Part shown: positions 1 through 12,840 of the stretch, in pieces
Position numbering within the stretch: position 1 is the first letter of the stretch
How the letters are laid out: each line of letters opens with the position of its first letter
NCBI GenBank assembly: GCA_949752795.1
Contig: OX457071.1
Coordinates: 77,651,983-77,715,982, forward strand
Direction of reading: 5' to 3'
DNA: 64,000 nucleotides
DNA from: Hyperoodon ampullatus
Lineage: Eukaryota; Chordata; Mammalia; Artiodactyla; Ziphiidae
Notes under the pieces: model-generated
What the model saw: only the letters and a program-made list of their open reading frames with translations
What the model was told of the DNA's origin: nothing
Databases searched by the model: none
Position numbers and translations under genes: made by a program

Positions 1-690
1 TCTCACTGCTGTTTTACTTTGCGTTTCCCTGGTGTTGTAGCTAAAAAGTCATCACCAAACCTAAGGGTACCTCTAGATTTTATCTCCTATGCTATCTTCT
101 AAAGTTTTAAAGTTTTGGATTTTACATTTAGGTCTATGATATAACCCATTTTGAGTTAATTTCTGTGAAAGGTCTGTGTCTAGATTCTTTCTTTCTATCT
201 CTCTCTCTTTCTTCCTTCCTTCCTTTTTCTTTTCTCTTTTTCTTTTTTTGCATGTGAATGTCCAGTTGTTCCAACACCATTTATTGAAAAGACTATCCTT
301 TCTTCATTGAATTGCTTTTGCTCCTTCATCAAAAGTCAGTTCACTGTATTTATGTGGGTCTGTTTCTGGGCTCTCTGTTCTGTTCCACTGATCTGCGTTT
401 CTGTTCTCTCACCAGCACCACACCTTCCTGATTCCTGTACCTTTATAGTAAGTTTTGAAGTTGGATAGTGTCCATCCTCCAACTTTGTTCTTCTTCAATA
501 TTTTGTCATCCATTCTGGGTCTTTTGCCTTTTGCCTTCCTGCTCTTTTGCCCGGTATAAATTTTATGATCGGCTTGCTTGTTGTTGTATCCACAAATAAC
601 TTGCTGAGATGTGGACTGAGATAGTTTAATCTAGAGACCAAGTTGGGAAAAGCTGGCATCTTAATAATGTTAATTCTTCCTGTCCAAGAA
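1..690 (-). repeat. Old LINE-1 fragment, antisense
   Basis: T-rich sequence that reads as the reverse complement of a mammalian L1 ORF2/3' region. It contains the antisense landmarks of the 'ccatttattgaaaagac' and 'ctctgttctgttccactg' type seen in L1 ORF2. A pyrimidine-rich CT tract lies at about 187-250. The copy continues after a nested LTR and SINE, at 1371. It is decayed, with no usable ORF. The subfamily is not assigned. Confidence 0.75.
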
Positions 691-694
691 CATC

Positions 695-1146
695 ATTTTG
701 GGTTGAATGGGGTCCCCCAAAATGACATGTTGAAGCCTTAACCCCCAGTACCTGTGAATGTGACCTTATTTGAAAACAGAGTTTTGCAGATGTAATTAGT
801 TAAGATGAGGCCACACTGGATTAGCATGGACTCTAAATCCAATATGACTGATGGCCTTTTAAAGAGGAGAGAACAGTGATCTCAGAGACACCCGGGGAGG
901 AAAACCATGTGACCACAGAGGCAGACACAGGAAGGAGGAGCTGGAAACCTAGAAATGCCAGCCACCACCAGAAGCTGGAAAGAAGCAAGGGAGCATTCTC
1001 CCCTAGAGCTTTCAGAGGGATCAGAGCCCGGCCCAAAACTTAATGTTGAACTTCTAGACTCCAGAACTGTGAAAGAAAAAAGAAATACTGTTGTTTTGTT
1101 CATTCAGTTTGTGATAATTTGTTGCAGCAGTACTAAAAAACTAATT
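695..1146 (+). mobile_element. MLT1-type MaLR solitary LTR
   Basis: The sequence begins with a 'gggttgaatggggtcccccaaaa' type head, continues through the 'gtgaccttatttgaaaacag' and 'gcagatgtaattagttaagatgagg' blocks, and ends with the 'ccagaactgtgaaagaaaa' and 'cagtttgtgataatttgttgcagcag' blocks. This order matches the MLT1 class of ancient mammalian LTRs. It sits inside an antisense L1, whose two halves flank it. No internal retroviral genes are present. Confidence 0.72.
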
Positions 1147-1358
1147 CGGGCTTCCCTGGTGGCGCAGTGGTTGAGAGTCCGCCTGCCGATGCAGGGGACA
1201 CGGGTTCGTGCCCCGGTCCAGGAAGATCCCACATGCCGCGGAGCGGCTGGGCCCGTGAGCCATGGCCGCTGAGCCTGCACATCCGGAGCCTGTGCTCCGC
1301 AACGGGAGAGGCCGCAACAGTGAGAGGCCCGCGTACAGGAAAAAAAAAAAAAAAAAAA
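1147..1358 (+). mobile_element. CHR-family SINE, short young form
   Basis: tRNA-derived cetacean SINE: a head with polymerase III A- and B-box-like sequence (gttcgtgccccggtcc), a body ending 'gagaggcccgcgtac', and a long A-tail. It is flanked by a 12-bp target-site duplication, AAAAAACTAATT, at 1135-1146 and 1359-1370. Confidence 0.95.
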
Positions 1359-1370
1359 AAAAAACTAATT

Positions 1371-1840
1371 TAAACATGAATTATCTATTTATTTAGATCT
1401 GTTATTTCTTTCATCAGAGTTTTGTTGTTTTTCTCATATAGGTCTTGTACATATTTGCTAGATTTATACCTAAGTATTTAATTTTTGGGTGCTAATATAA
1501 GTAGTGTGGTATTTTTAATTTCAAATTTCAATTGTTCATTGCTGATATATAGGCAAGTAATTGACTTTTGCATATTTAATCTTGTGTCCTGTAGTTTTTC
1601 TGTAATTGCTTGTTAGTTCCAGGAGAAATTTTATTCTTTTTTTTTTGTCATGTATAAAATAAGACAGTTTTATTTCTCCCTTCGAAGTCTGTATGCCTTT
1701 TAATTTCCTTTTCTTGTGTTATTACATTAGATGGTACATCCAATAGGATGTTGATTGGAATGTAGGGCCTTGTTCCTGATCTTAGGGGAAAGCACTGAAA
1801 CATTTAGAAACAAATAACAGAATGAAAAGCCAGCTGTGGG
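1371..1840 (-). repeat. Old LINE-1 fragment, antisense (continuation)
   Basis: Continues the L1 interrupted at about 690. Antisense ORF2 landmarks such as 'tagatttatacctaagtattt' and 'gttcctgatcttaggggaaa' follow in the expected order. The same landmarks recur in the longer antisense L1 near 15.0-15.3 kb. Confidence 0.7.
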
Positions 1841-2251
1841 GCTGGTACAGATCACCCAAACAGAAGAGATGTTATTTGCCCTGTGTTGAGGTGGTCCCTT
1901 TTTTGGACACTAGCAAATGCAACACATTCTCTGTGGCTGCTTTGGTTGCAAAGTTCTTTCATCGATGGTCCCGGAACAGCGGCCGCTGGTCCGGAGCATA
2001 ACCGCACAGGCAGTGTCGTGCGGAACCGGCCATGGGAGTGGGCATGTGGGCCGTCCTGCCTCAAGAGCAAGAGCCGTTTCCAGGCTCAGCTGCTGTGCCG
2101 GCGGGCTCCACCAGTCAAGATGCAAACCCTCACGGAGCGGCCTCTACTGTGGGGTAAGGACCCTGCCTGGTGCTGTGGGAATGAGAAAACGTCTTAAACT
2201 TCTTATAATCCCCAAAGAAGTTTACAATCTGCTTTAAAAAGTGAGTTATTT
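1841..2251. other. Unique sequence, no gene seen
   Basis: Short unique interval between L1 and SINE. Open frames on both strands overlap one another, and none resembles a known protein. Confidence 0.5.
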
Positions 2252-2514
2252 AGGGACCTCCTTGGTGGCGCAGTGGTTAAGAATCTGCCTGCCAATGCAG
2301 GGGACATGGGTTCGACCCCCGACCCGAGAAGATCCTACATGCCGTGGAGCAGCTAAGCCTGTGATCCACAGCTACTGAGCCTGCGCTCTAGAGCCCACGA
2401 GCCGCAACTACTGAAGCCCACGTGTCCAGAGCTCGTGCTCCACAATGAGAAGTCAGTGCACCGCAACGAAGACTCATTGCGGACAAAAAATAAATAAATT
2501 ATTTTTTTAAAAAT
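2252..2514 (+). mobile_element. CHR-family SINE, older form
   Basis: tRNA-derived SINE with diverged head (gggacctccttggtggcgc), internal 'caactactgaagcccacg' repeats and an AAAT-type tail. Target-site duplication TGAGTTATTT at 2242-2251 and 2515-2524. Confidence 0.9.
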
Positions 2515-3157
2515 TGAGTTATTTTACTATGCTAACGTTTGTGCCCTGCCTGGGGCGGCCTTGGGCATTCAGAGCCGACCTGTGAGAGGGGGCGCGGGCC
2601 GGGTCCTTGCCAGGAGCGCGGGGCTGGCTGAGGAAGGCCCCCTTCGCTTCCCTGGATGAGGAGGCAAAGAGCGGAGGTGACTAATAAAATAATCCCTTTA
2701 ACTCAGTAACGTGGTCATTAATGAATAAAGACCCCCAGTCTCTGTGCCTCCAGGCTGCTCTCTGACAGGGCCTTGCACGGGCGCCTGACGGGCTGTTAAG
2801 AGGGCGGCAGTGTCCAGAACAGAGCAGTCTAAGTCCCGGGAAAAACACAGCTTGCGCCGAGCATGGATCCCAACGGGTCCAGCCCGTCGGAAGCCTGGCT
2901 GCGGGCCCACCCGGGCTCACTCGCCCAGGCCGGCTCCCGCGGGGCGCGGGCGCAGGCCCTGCCCCCGACCCCCCGGCACTGCGGGGACACCTGGGCCGCC
3001 CCGCCGGACCCGGACCGGGCTGGGCCAGGCCCCGCGCCCCGCGCCGCAGAGGGAGGGCCCGCACGCACGCCCGTGCGCCCCGCAGCCAGCGCCCCGGGGC
3101 GGGCGCGCTCCGATTCCCGCGCGCTGGTCTCGCCTCCCGCCCGAGGAGCGTCAGGAC

Positions 3158-3188
3158 AGAGGCGGGGTGGGGCGCGGTTAAAAGGCGC
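3158..3188 (+). promoter_or_regulatory. GJB6: GJB6 core promoter: GC box plus TATA-like TTAAAA
   Basis: A GC box (GGCGGGG, Sp1-like) is followed by TTAAAA at 3178-3183 inside GCGCGGTTAAAAGGCGC. The block aligns base for base, apart from a 2-base gap, with the GJB2 core promoter at 26422-26454. That similarity is the main reason for this call. Transcription would start about 25-30 bases downstream, near 3205-3210. Confidence 0.75.
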
Positions 3189-3207
3189 TGCAGGTGGGAG
3201 CCGGGCC

Positions 3208-3361
3208 ATCCCGGAGCGCGCGGAGGGCAGCTGCAGACGTCGCACACCCGCCGAGCTCGCGGCTCCTTGCTCTTCCTGCCCGTCCGGCGGCCGCGCAGGC
3301 GCCGCCCCGCGCCCGGACCCCGCGCTCGGACCCCGCGCCCGGCCGCATCCCCGCCGAGCAG
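3208..3361 (+). other. GJB6: GJB6 noncoding exon 1 (inferred)
   Basis: The start is set about 30 bases after the TTAAAA box. The end is a consensus donor, CAG|GTGAGG, with GT at 3362-3363. The exon carries no ATG that leads into the connexin frame. GJB6 in other mammals has several alternative 5' noncoding exons; others could lie in the following 6 kb and I cannot place them. Confidence 0.55.
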
Positions 3362-6300
3362 GTGAGGGGGGCGCTACCTCTCGGCCCCTCAGGCGGAGGG
3401 CTTGTCTCCGGAAGCCGGAGCAGGTAGGTCGGCGGCCCGTGGCCCCCTCCCCCTCATCCCCCGCGCCCGCCCCCGTCGGCGACCCGCTCCAGGGCCCGCG
3501 GGTGGGGGGCGGTCCGCGAAGCCGCCCGCGCCCCGCATCTTCCCGCGGCCCGGCGCGCTCGCAGGAACGAGGATGGACTGGTTTGACTTTTACCCCGGAC
3601 GGTCCCCACTGACTCCCCACAACAGGTTTTACAGATGCGTCAGCTCGTGGGTACAGGTGCCCCGTTCCCCCACTTCCTCTGCTGCCTTTTGGATTTTCTT
3701 GGCTTTCATGGGTCCCTGACGAGGTCCGGCTCGCGTTTAGGGGCGCGGGACTAGCCGGCAAGCCCAGGTGGAACTGGCCGGAGCGGCCGCTGGACGTAAG
3801 CCCGGGAGCCTGTGAGCCGCACGTGACAGTAGCACAGTCACTGGACAACAGTAATTGTCACTGGTGACACATCTCAGTAAAAGGTGGCGGCACCAGAAGG
3901 TACTTCCTCTCTCGTGGAGGAGACCGGCCCCAGGTGTCACCCGGCACGGGTGTGTGATTTTGACCGGCTTGGCCTCCCTTCCTGGAGAGCAGGACGGAGT
4001 CTGAGGTGAGTGCGGCCTGGATGCAGCTGTGGACGCCTGCAGGGGCTGGGGGCCTGCAGCCACGCAGGGACCCGGGCCAGCGACCCTGGCACCATGTCCC
4101 CCAGGTCGAATCTGGCTGTGGGTTCAGCGCGTGGTTGAATTCAGCCATGCACACTTGCTCTTTCCCTTGGGCGGACTTGATGCCACAGAAGTCTTTTCTT
4201 GCCCCAGTTCTGGCAGAGTCTGGTCAGTATTCTAGAAGAAGACGTCCTGCCCCAGCCAGACTCCTTAGAATTGCAGGATGTGCTGTGTAGAGCTTTGTCT
4301 GCTGCTCCGAATCCGCGAGCCACTGGGGTGGTGTTGGAACCCTGCCAGGCAGGGGAGAAGGGGTTATGAAGAGAGAATGTCCATAGAGAGAGCCTGTGAT
4401 ATAACTGGGGGAGGGGTGTTCCCGTTGCCATCACCGCGTTGACCCAACCCAGAAGACGTCAGTCAGTTCAGCTGCTTCGCGGTGTCTTTATTTAAAACAA
4501 AATTCTGATGCAGGAAATGGGAACTTCATTCTCTTTTTCTTTTACTCTTCTGAATTATAAGAGCTTTAAGAAGGAAAAGAACCAACAGAGGTTCTGACTG
4601 AACAATTTCAACAGGGTGAGAGGAAAATTCTAACTTGCAGGTCCTCACCATGCACCCCTGGCTCAGTCTGAATGTTCTTGGAGCTGTGAGTGGTTTGTAT
4701 ATTTTAGTTAAAAATTGTAGGTAGAATGAAATTGTGGGAAAATAATTTCCGGCCCAAGCTTCTGGGTCCGTGAGGGCATAATCCTGCCAGGGGCTTCATT
4801 ATCATGTTAAGATTTTTGTTTGACTCATTTGATCCGTGAGAATGGACCGGGGTCCCCAGAGGGCTTTTTCTGTTTTTATTCCCAGGATCATTTAACTCCA
4901 GCTGGACTTAAATGTTTGGAAAGGACACAGGTTTGCTTCAGGGAACAGAGACGGCTAAACGGAAAAACAAATTTTTAACTCTTTGAAGTCTTAAGTGGAT
5001 TAAGAATTACATGTACAGTATTAAAATACTCCTTCCTGAAAAAATATTTTGTGGGTCTAGATTCTAAATAATTGTGGCAGTTTCCTTTGGACTTTAACGG
5101 AATATATTAAATACATTTTTGAATAAACATATATATTCAAATTAGAACATATTTTAATTTAAAATTTATCCTATCCTTTAATAAATATTGATTGTATTCT
5201 CCAAAGAATTTAATTCAGAAGACCCCCATGATATAGCACACCTCCCACATATGGACATACGATTACATTGAATCTTGGATTATGATAGCTCAGAACCATT
5301 AAAGTTTACTTTGGACAAAAAAAAAAAAAAGTACATGTAATTCTACGAATTGTCCATTTTTATGTTTAGACTCCATAGACAGGATTTTTTTTCATTTTTA
5401 TTGAGTTAATTTTGAAGAAGTATATAAATCCTAAATCCATTTTATCACTGGTCATTACTTTGAAGGGACAGTTGATGGATTTTTGAGTCACTAAATTTAC
5501 AAATCAGCTGTCAGTTTGTCCCTTGGATGACCTGACATTTCCAGAGACAAAAGGAAAAGACTCTTCTTGATTACGGAGAGAGTTTAAGATTTTTTATTTT
5601 AGGCTGCTGACTTGTGGGGTAAGGGAGTATATCCAGTTCCTTAAACTCCACCTTCTTTTTTTTTTTTAATGCTCAGGGGCATGGGCTTGAGGTTTGGGAT
5701 TGGGCATTATTATCATTATTGTTATTATTTTGAAAGGGAAAAGGATCCACACTCAAGATTTTATTTTGATGTTATTTGAAGTACAGGGCATCAGGAAACT
5801 GGCAGGGTCCAGACACCCCCCTTAACAGTTCTGGGGACGAAGAAAAACTACCACCCGAGGTCGTGCAGTGGACCCCCGGGGAGGAACTGAAGGGCTGTGG
5901 CCACAGCTACTAGTTTTCCCTTCACGGGTCACATCCTCACTGCCCTCCGGAAGCTGCACCTGGGTTCCCGTTCCTGGGGGGGCGCCACTGGCGGCCCAGT
6001 GGTCGGTGATCGATGGTGCAGGGAAGCCGGGTCCCAGAAGCGGGAACCTCACCCTGAGTCTCCTCTGGCCGCAGAGCTGCGAGTGCCTCCGGCGCTGCTT
6101 TTGCCTTGGCGTCACTGCGCCTCATCAGCGCAGGCTCCTCCACTGTCCAGAGCCAGTGTGGACATAGTGAGGGATGCTCCGTCCTCAGGCCCAACAGGGA
6201 GTCGGGATGACTTTGCAGGGAGTGCAGATGCCGAGGGGATGCTGGGGCTTTCGTTTTGGTCCTGTCATCAGTGAAACTGACACGGCTTTGTTAAGCAAAC

Positions 6301-9300
6301 CAGTTATGCTTAAATTCTTAAATAAGAATTTTTAAAACAAGAAATTATATTACTGAGGCAGAATGCTGATGGACAAACTATTTGAGTGTAAGAGGGAAGC
6401 ACCATCTCTCTTCCTAACACTCTGTGTCATCAGAAGTCAGGTCACTGATTTCCTATTTTCAGAGCTAAGCAATTGGACCGCAGCTGTGTGTCCACAGTGA
6501 CTAGAGACACTGCACAGCCCAGTGGCGTTTGCTTCTGTGAGCTTGATTGTCACCACCTTCCTACACAGGGGCCAAGCAAACTTATTCTTTGCCTAAAAGG
6601 CAGCCAGGAAGGCGCCAGTTAAAATAAACCGCTCTGGTTCACAAAGAAAGAGTTAATATTTTGCTTTTTATTGAACAAGCTTTTCATTATTAAAGCTTTG
6701 TTTAATACTAATTGTGAGGGGTACCTACGGAGGCAGTTACTTTGGAAAGTAATTTTCAAAGTGTCTTCACATCTGCCACCAAAATGTTTCTGGCAGGCCC
6801 CCCTGAGGCTCTCCTGCAGTGGAAGAGTCCTGGGGGCAGTGGCTGCAGCCTCAGGGCAGGAAGCCTGGGGGGGTCCACACCCCCGGCCAGTCTTCTGGGA
6901 GGTGAGGTGAGCTCTGCTTCTGTTCGAGGCCTCGACAGTGACTTCCAGCCGGACAACAGGGCTTCTCCCTAAGAGCCTCGGAAGGATGCGAACAGACGCC
7001 GTAGGAAGCCATCTCATTTCTTTTTTTCCTTTAAAGGCACATTGCTGATCTTTAGTCAGAGTCAATAAGTATCGTAAAACAGATTATTTTCTGTTCAGCT
7101 TTGCTACTTTGATAGAGCGTGTAATTTGGGGACCCAGAAAAGTCAAAAGAAATAAAGATGCTGCCACAATAATTGCCCGTTTTTTAAGGAGATGCCCCAG
7201 GGGGCAGGAGTCAAGGATTCTGCTCTAGAAAGCGGGGGACCTCGTGGGGGGACATTTGACCTCCGGACCTCTCCCATGACGTCAGCCTCTCCGAATTCCT
7301 TCAGGCCAGTGGCCTCCGGCCCCTGGGAGGGTGAGGGTGGTGCCTTACTCAGGCAGCTGAAGATAGACAACTCAGAGGGGAAACAGCCTTCTTACTGGTG
7401 GGGGAGTTTAAACTCTCTGCACTTTGGAGGGTTGGAGAAAATGTGACCTTTATTGGAGAAATCCAAACCTTGCTGGTCGGGCATTGAATTCCCCACACTT
7501 CAGTGGGAGATGTTTACTAGTTAACTCTCCGGCTTGTAAACAGACAGGATGGACCTCCCAGGTGAGCCGACACTGTAAAATATGTTCAAACCTCAAGATA
7601 TTTGTGTCTTCCATCCACTGGATGCATCCCGGTGCTTCCAGATCAGGAGGGCGACAACTGGGAAGATTTATTCTAACAACTTCCACCAGGAGCTAAGAGT
7701 GAATTCTACAGTTCATAGCCCTCCAGTGAGGTTTTTAAATCAAAGACTCATTACTGTGGACTTGGAAATCCTTTAGGTCATGAGGTCAGTGGTCTGAGGC
7801 AGGGGTTAGACGCAGATCCTGAGACCAGTCTTCCTGACCGAGGCCCCCGTGTCCCCCCGGACGCGCATCGGAGGCTCACACAGCCTCCCATGAGAAGCAT
7901 TAACGACGAGGCACCCCAGCGTTAAGGAGTGTGTGTTTAAAGAGCTGTGCTTTTTTCTCAGCTCTTCTTTTCAAAAATCAAAAACCTGGCTGTCTGTACA
8001 CTCTGCCTTTGAGTCCCGTTTAGTCCTGGATCCACATAGGAATCAAGCGCCCAGCCCCTCGGCTGCCCTGGGGGCTCCTTCCAGGCCCTTCCTCCCGTTC
8101 CTGGCCAGGTGGACGCCCACCCGCGTGCAGGTCATTCTGGAAATGCGCATGAAGAGCTGCCCAGGGGGCCCGGGCTCCACCCTCCTCACCAGCCTGAGAG
8201 GGAGAAGGCTGAGCCCACGTTCAAGTGCAAGAAAGTCTCCCCCAGGGGGGTTGACAAAAGGCCTTTGGGGCCCCTCCCCCTAAAAGGCTATGAGAACTTG
8301 GGCGAGCGTGTTTTTCTGAGGAGACGGTCTTTCACTTTCAGAAGATTCTCAAAGGGTCCATTATTCTTTTATTTTCTGAGCAGAATACTGACCAACTCTC
8401 TGGTCTGCCGTGGCCATGCAGAAGGGGTCCGTTTGATTTGTGCAGAGTTTCTGTAGACGTCAAGGGCCCTTCCCCTCAGGACGGTGGATCAGAGCCTTCA
8501 CAGGGGACCCTGCACTGCAGGCGGGGCTGGTCCTGCACCTGTGGCTCTTGCTGTAAACTTGGCACCTGTCCGGCGGGGGAGCGGCACTGCCTATTACAGG
8601 GGAGAAAAGTGAGCACTTGTTGTAAAAGCCTGTGGTTCTATTTTGGAAGAGGCTCTTTGAGTAGTTTATGGCATTAGGTTTCCTAAGAACACATGATTAT
8701 GGCAGATGATGTTGTTCAAGCCAGAAGTAAATACAAGCATATTGTGCAAAGTGAACTAATAAGTGTTTGGTTTCTTTTTTTCCCCTTCTCAGTCCACTGG
8801 GTAAAACAGATTGTGTCATTCCAGTGAATGATTCTTTTTCTTGGATAAGCCCTTTAACGAATAAAATCTACTGAGGGGGCTTCCCTGGTGGCGCAGTGGT
8901 TGGGAGTCCGCCTGCCGATGCGGGGGACGCGGGTTCGTGCCCCGGTCCGGGAAGATCCCACATGCCACGGAGTGGCTGGGCCCGTGAGCCGTGGCCCCTG
9001 GGCCTGCGCGTCCGGAGCCTGTGCTCCGCAACGGGAGAGGCCACAGCAGTGAGAGGCCCACAAAAAAAAGAAAAAAAAAAAATCTACTGAGGAACCTCTG
9101 TGATCCCTTGGGCAAAGCGAAACAGGGATTAAATGGGAGCTTGGAAACGAATGAGGTTTGCTTGAGGTCCTGGGTTAGTGTCAGGCAGCAACCTAACGTA
9201 TAATCCGAGTTCAGCTGAATCCAGATGATCGTAAACCCTCACCGGAACGCGAGAGTGTTTTCAGAGTGGGTGTTGTTCCCTCCCAGAAAACCACCTCCTA

Positions 9301-9414
9301 GCAGCTCAGAGGGTGACCTCAAGAGAAACGTGCTCCTGTCTGTAACATTACAGCGGTCTTGCACATTGAAGGAAGATTCCACTAACTGCCCTGTGCTACT
9401 TTTCGCCTGTTCAG
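3362..9414 (+). other. GJB6: GJB6 intron 1
   Basis: Runs from donor GT (3362) to acceptor AG (9413-9414), which is preceded by a pyrimidine-rich 'ctacttttcgcctgttcag'. Apart from one young SINE at 8877-9078 it is mostly unique sequence. The AT-rich part is at 4.5-5.8 kb, with short A/T runs at 5318-5331 and 5655-5668. No other exon could be supported from the sequence alone. Confidence 0.55.
8877..9078 (+). mobile_element. CHR-family SINE, short young form
   Basis: Intact head and body with an A-rich tail interrupted by single G residues. It is flanked by a perfect 14-bp target-site duplication AAAATCTACTGAGG at 8863-8876 and 9079-9092. It lies about 350 bases upstream of the GJB6 coding exon, inside the intron. 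Confidence 0.95.
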
Positions 9415-9420
9415 GAGTAA

Positions 9421-10215
<795 letters not shown>

Positions 10216-10920
10216 ACGGTGCCAGGCACCACGTAGCTGACGTAGCATCACAGAACTGGGGCCTTTCCCAGAAGGCAGTGCCGACCAGGCATCCTGGCTC
10301 TCGGCTGAGACTCCGTCCTTACAAGTGGCTTTCACAATTCATAGATACCTGAGTTAGCTTTCTGTAGAATAATTGGGCCATGAATGTGCCACGTAATCAA
10401 ATGTGTGGTCCGGCTCTACAGCCGGGCCTTGGTGTGACTTTTACATGTGGGTTTAAGTAGACTGTCTGACATGGGGGTATTTCCTGAAAATTTAAGGACG
10501 TAACTGTTGTCGACAAAACATTTATCTAGAAATTGATACTTTTATTAGGAAGAGATATTTTTATAGGATTGAATGTCTTAGTTCTGATTTTGAATTTATG
10601 TAAAGTATTTTTATAATGACTGGTCTTCCTTACCTGGAAAAACACACAATGTTAATTTTAGAATCATGCCTTAAGTGTCTAATATTTAAGCTTACTCTGT
10701 CTTGTTGTAGGTATTGTTTTTCGTTGTCTGCGGACAAATGTGTGAACTGTCCTGGCTCTTAGGGTGGAAAGGGTTCACTGTACAATGTATTTTCACTGCT
10801 GTCTGGGCATGGCCGGAAGTGTACGGAAGCGGGAAGCTTTTCCACGGGGCTGACTTGCAATCCTCGTGAACAGCTGATGCAGGAATGCGCTCCCTCAATA
10901 AAGATGAGCCCTTTGCTGAA
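10216..10920 (+). other. GJB6: GJB6 3' untranslated region
   Basis: AT-rich sequence following the stop codon with no repeats. It ends just after an AATAAA signal. The end point is an estimate, taken as roughly 20 bases beyond the signal. Confidence 0.75.
10897..10902 (+). terminator. GJB6: GJB6 polyadenylation signal AATAAA
   Basis: Canonical hexamer about 680 bases after the GJB6 stop codon, followed by a GT-containing stretch (gcctctgttctgg-like, near 10920-10935). It is the only AATAAA seen between the stop codon and 11 kb. Confidence 0.75.
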
Positions 10921-12120
10921 GCCTTCTGTTCTGGGCCACTGCGTCCCTGGCGACCTGATGCGCAGCTCGGGGCGGGCTGCTGGGGGGGCTGCGTGGCTGC
11001 AGTGGTGTCCGCACAGCCCTGCACCCTCCTCACATCCCTCTAGCAGGGGCGCTTTAGCAGCCCCCCAGGCCTCAGCTTGGAGAGGGGTCGGCTGCTCCGG
11101 GACATGGAAGGTGTCCCCTGGGTCAGCTTCCAGCCCCTCGGACGAGGGGAGAGGGCCCTTCAGTCCACAGCTCCGCAGCCACAGGTGGTAACGGGGAGGC
11201 CTTCCTCCCGGGCTTTCCAGGCAGGACACAGATGCCTTTAGTGGGGGTACTGGTGCACCAGCCGAGGACCAATCACCCTGGAGATGTCACACCCCAGGGC
11301 CACCCCTGGGAAGGGTGCAGTCAGCACACGTGCTACGCACAGGGACACCTGGTGAACCGCGAATATTCTCCAGGGCTGGACCTGCATGCCGGGATTCCAG
11401 ACCCTCTCCCCAGAAATGCAAAACAGGAAGTCTCATTTTCTTCAGAGTCCGAAGCAAATTCCAGACATATCCTTTCATCCATAAGTATTTTAGTAGCGAT
11501 CCATGAAAACCAAGATCTAACCTTTAAGAACAAAACCACGATTTTTTCACGCGGAAAATCCAGTCCACCTCCGTAATTCCTGATGGTCCCATGACAACCT
11601 TTCCTGATAAACGGCTGTTTGAATGGGTCTCAAGCAAAGCCCATAAACAGGATGGGGGGACATGGGGGGGGATGAGAAGGCTTTGGTGGCAGCCCCACTG
11701 CATGGCAGAGGCTCTTCCCGCCCGCCATGCTCCCAGGGCTCCCAGCCACCCCCTTCCTCCATTTTCCCTCTCTCCTCCGCTCCTTCACTGCCCTCAACGC
11801 TCCTGCCCCTGGAGCTGTGTCTCGGCCGCCCATCCGGGTCTGAGGTGATGGCCACACTGCCAGCCTCGCCCACCCGTCACCTCCCAGCACCTTAATCTGG
11901 GCCCAGCCCCACTACCAGCCCAGGCCGCCATCAGCACCAGTGACGTTCTGACACCAGTGTAATGGCCTCTTCTCAGCGTCATCCTCGTAAAGCTCTCCTT
12001 GAGGCCTTGTTCTGTCTGGATTTCGAGACACTGTCCCCTACCCTTGGGCCTCCTGCGCTGGCTTCTCTCCCTCGCCCCCTCCCTCAGGTGGAGACCTTTC
12101 CTTTCCTCTCCCTGCACGCT
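10921..12120. other. Intergenic sequence downstream of GJB6
   Basis: GC-rich unique DNA with no supported gene. Around 11450-11570 there is an old interspersed-repeat piece ('cagacatatcctttcatccataagtattt'-type) that resembles the repeat at 12.35-12.84 kb, so both are probably fragments of the same ancient LINE-like family. Confidence 0.5.
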
Positions 12121-12125
12121 TCCTT

Positions 12126-12245
12126 ATGAGATATTATCCCCATTTTACAGATGAGGCCACTGAGGCTCAGAGGTTAAATAACTTGACCAAGGCTTACCCA
12201 GCTAAAAAGCAGCAGAGCCAAGATTCAAAGCAGGCTGAATGTCTC
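12126..12245 (+). repeat. MIR SINE, sense
   Basis: Contains the conserved MIR core: 'ccccattttacagatgagg' followed by 'ctgaggctcagaggttaa' and 'cttgaccaaggcttacccagcta', ending near 'gagccaagattcaaa'. Confidence 0.85.
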
Positions 12246-12344
12246 CAGGGTCGGTGGCTTCACTGCCGCTCCCGCAGCTCGGTGCTCAGGGACCACAGTG
12301 CCAAGATGCCCATCACCCCTCATCCAGCTCCAACAACCATCTAG

Positions 12345-12840
12345 CCATGCCTGTTCACATTCGGGGTGTCTCGCCCGATTATCCCCCAGCCTGGATGACT
12401 GTAAAGCAAATCCCAGACAGATCGTTTCTTCTGAAGATATTTCAATATGGGTCCTTTAAGAGTATAGACTGGGACCTCCCTGCTCGTCCAGTGGTTAAGA
12501 ATCTGCCTTCCAATGCAAGGGACATGGGTTCAATCCCTGGTCGGGGAACTAAGATCCCACATGCCGCAGAGCAACTAAGCCCGCGCACCACAACTAGAGA
12601 GAAAGCCGAGTGCCACAACTAATGAGCCCTCGCACCACAACAAGAGAGAAATCCGCACGCCACGGGGAAAGATCCTGCATGCTGCAACAAAGATCCCACG
12701 TACCACAACTAAGACCCGACGCAGCCAATAAATAAATATTAAGAAAAAAAGAGTATAGGCTAAGCTTTTAAAACAAAAACACAATGCCACCATCACACTA
12801 AAATAGCCAGTCCACGTTCATAATTTCCCAATTGTCCGTT
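12345..12840. repeat. Ancient LINE-like fragment split by a SINE
   Basis: The sequence before 12468 ('gactgtaaagcaaatcccagacag') and after 12758 ('acaatgccaccatcacac', 'cataatttcccaattgtcc') matches a common old mammalian LINE-type repeat from memory. The family is not assigned with certainty. A SINE with target-site duplication interrupts it. Confidence 0.5.
12468..12748 (+). mobile_element. CHR-related SINE, diverged older copy
   Basis: tRNA-derived head 'gggacctccctgctcgtcc', B-box-like 'gggttcaatccctggtcgg', several 'accacaacta' repeats and an AAAT-type tail. Target-site duplication AAGAGTATAG at 12458-12467 and 12749-12758. Confidence 0.88.

Larger units (their letters stand above)
2840..3570. 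promoter_or_regulatory. GJB6: CpG island at GJB6 5' end
   Basis: Dense CG dinucleotides and very high GC over about 0.7 kb, abruptly different from the flanks. Long open frames here on both strands, including one of 339 codons on the minus strand, result from the base composition and lack of TAA/TAG/TGA, not from coding. The island contains the core promoter at 3158-3188 and the inferred noncoding exon 1. Its distance to the Cx30 coding exon, about 6 kb, suits the GJB6 gene structure. Confidence 0.85.

Noticed and set aside
1147..1358. tRNA gene in the SINE heads
   Set aside because: The A- and B-box-like sequences are those of tRNA-derived SINEs. The cloverleaf is not preserved and the same unit recurs with tails and target duplications.
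2829..3848. 339-codon minus-strand open frame
   Set aside because: It covers the GJB6 CpG island, is Pro/Ala/Arg/Gly-rich, and frames on the other strand are equally open.
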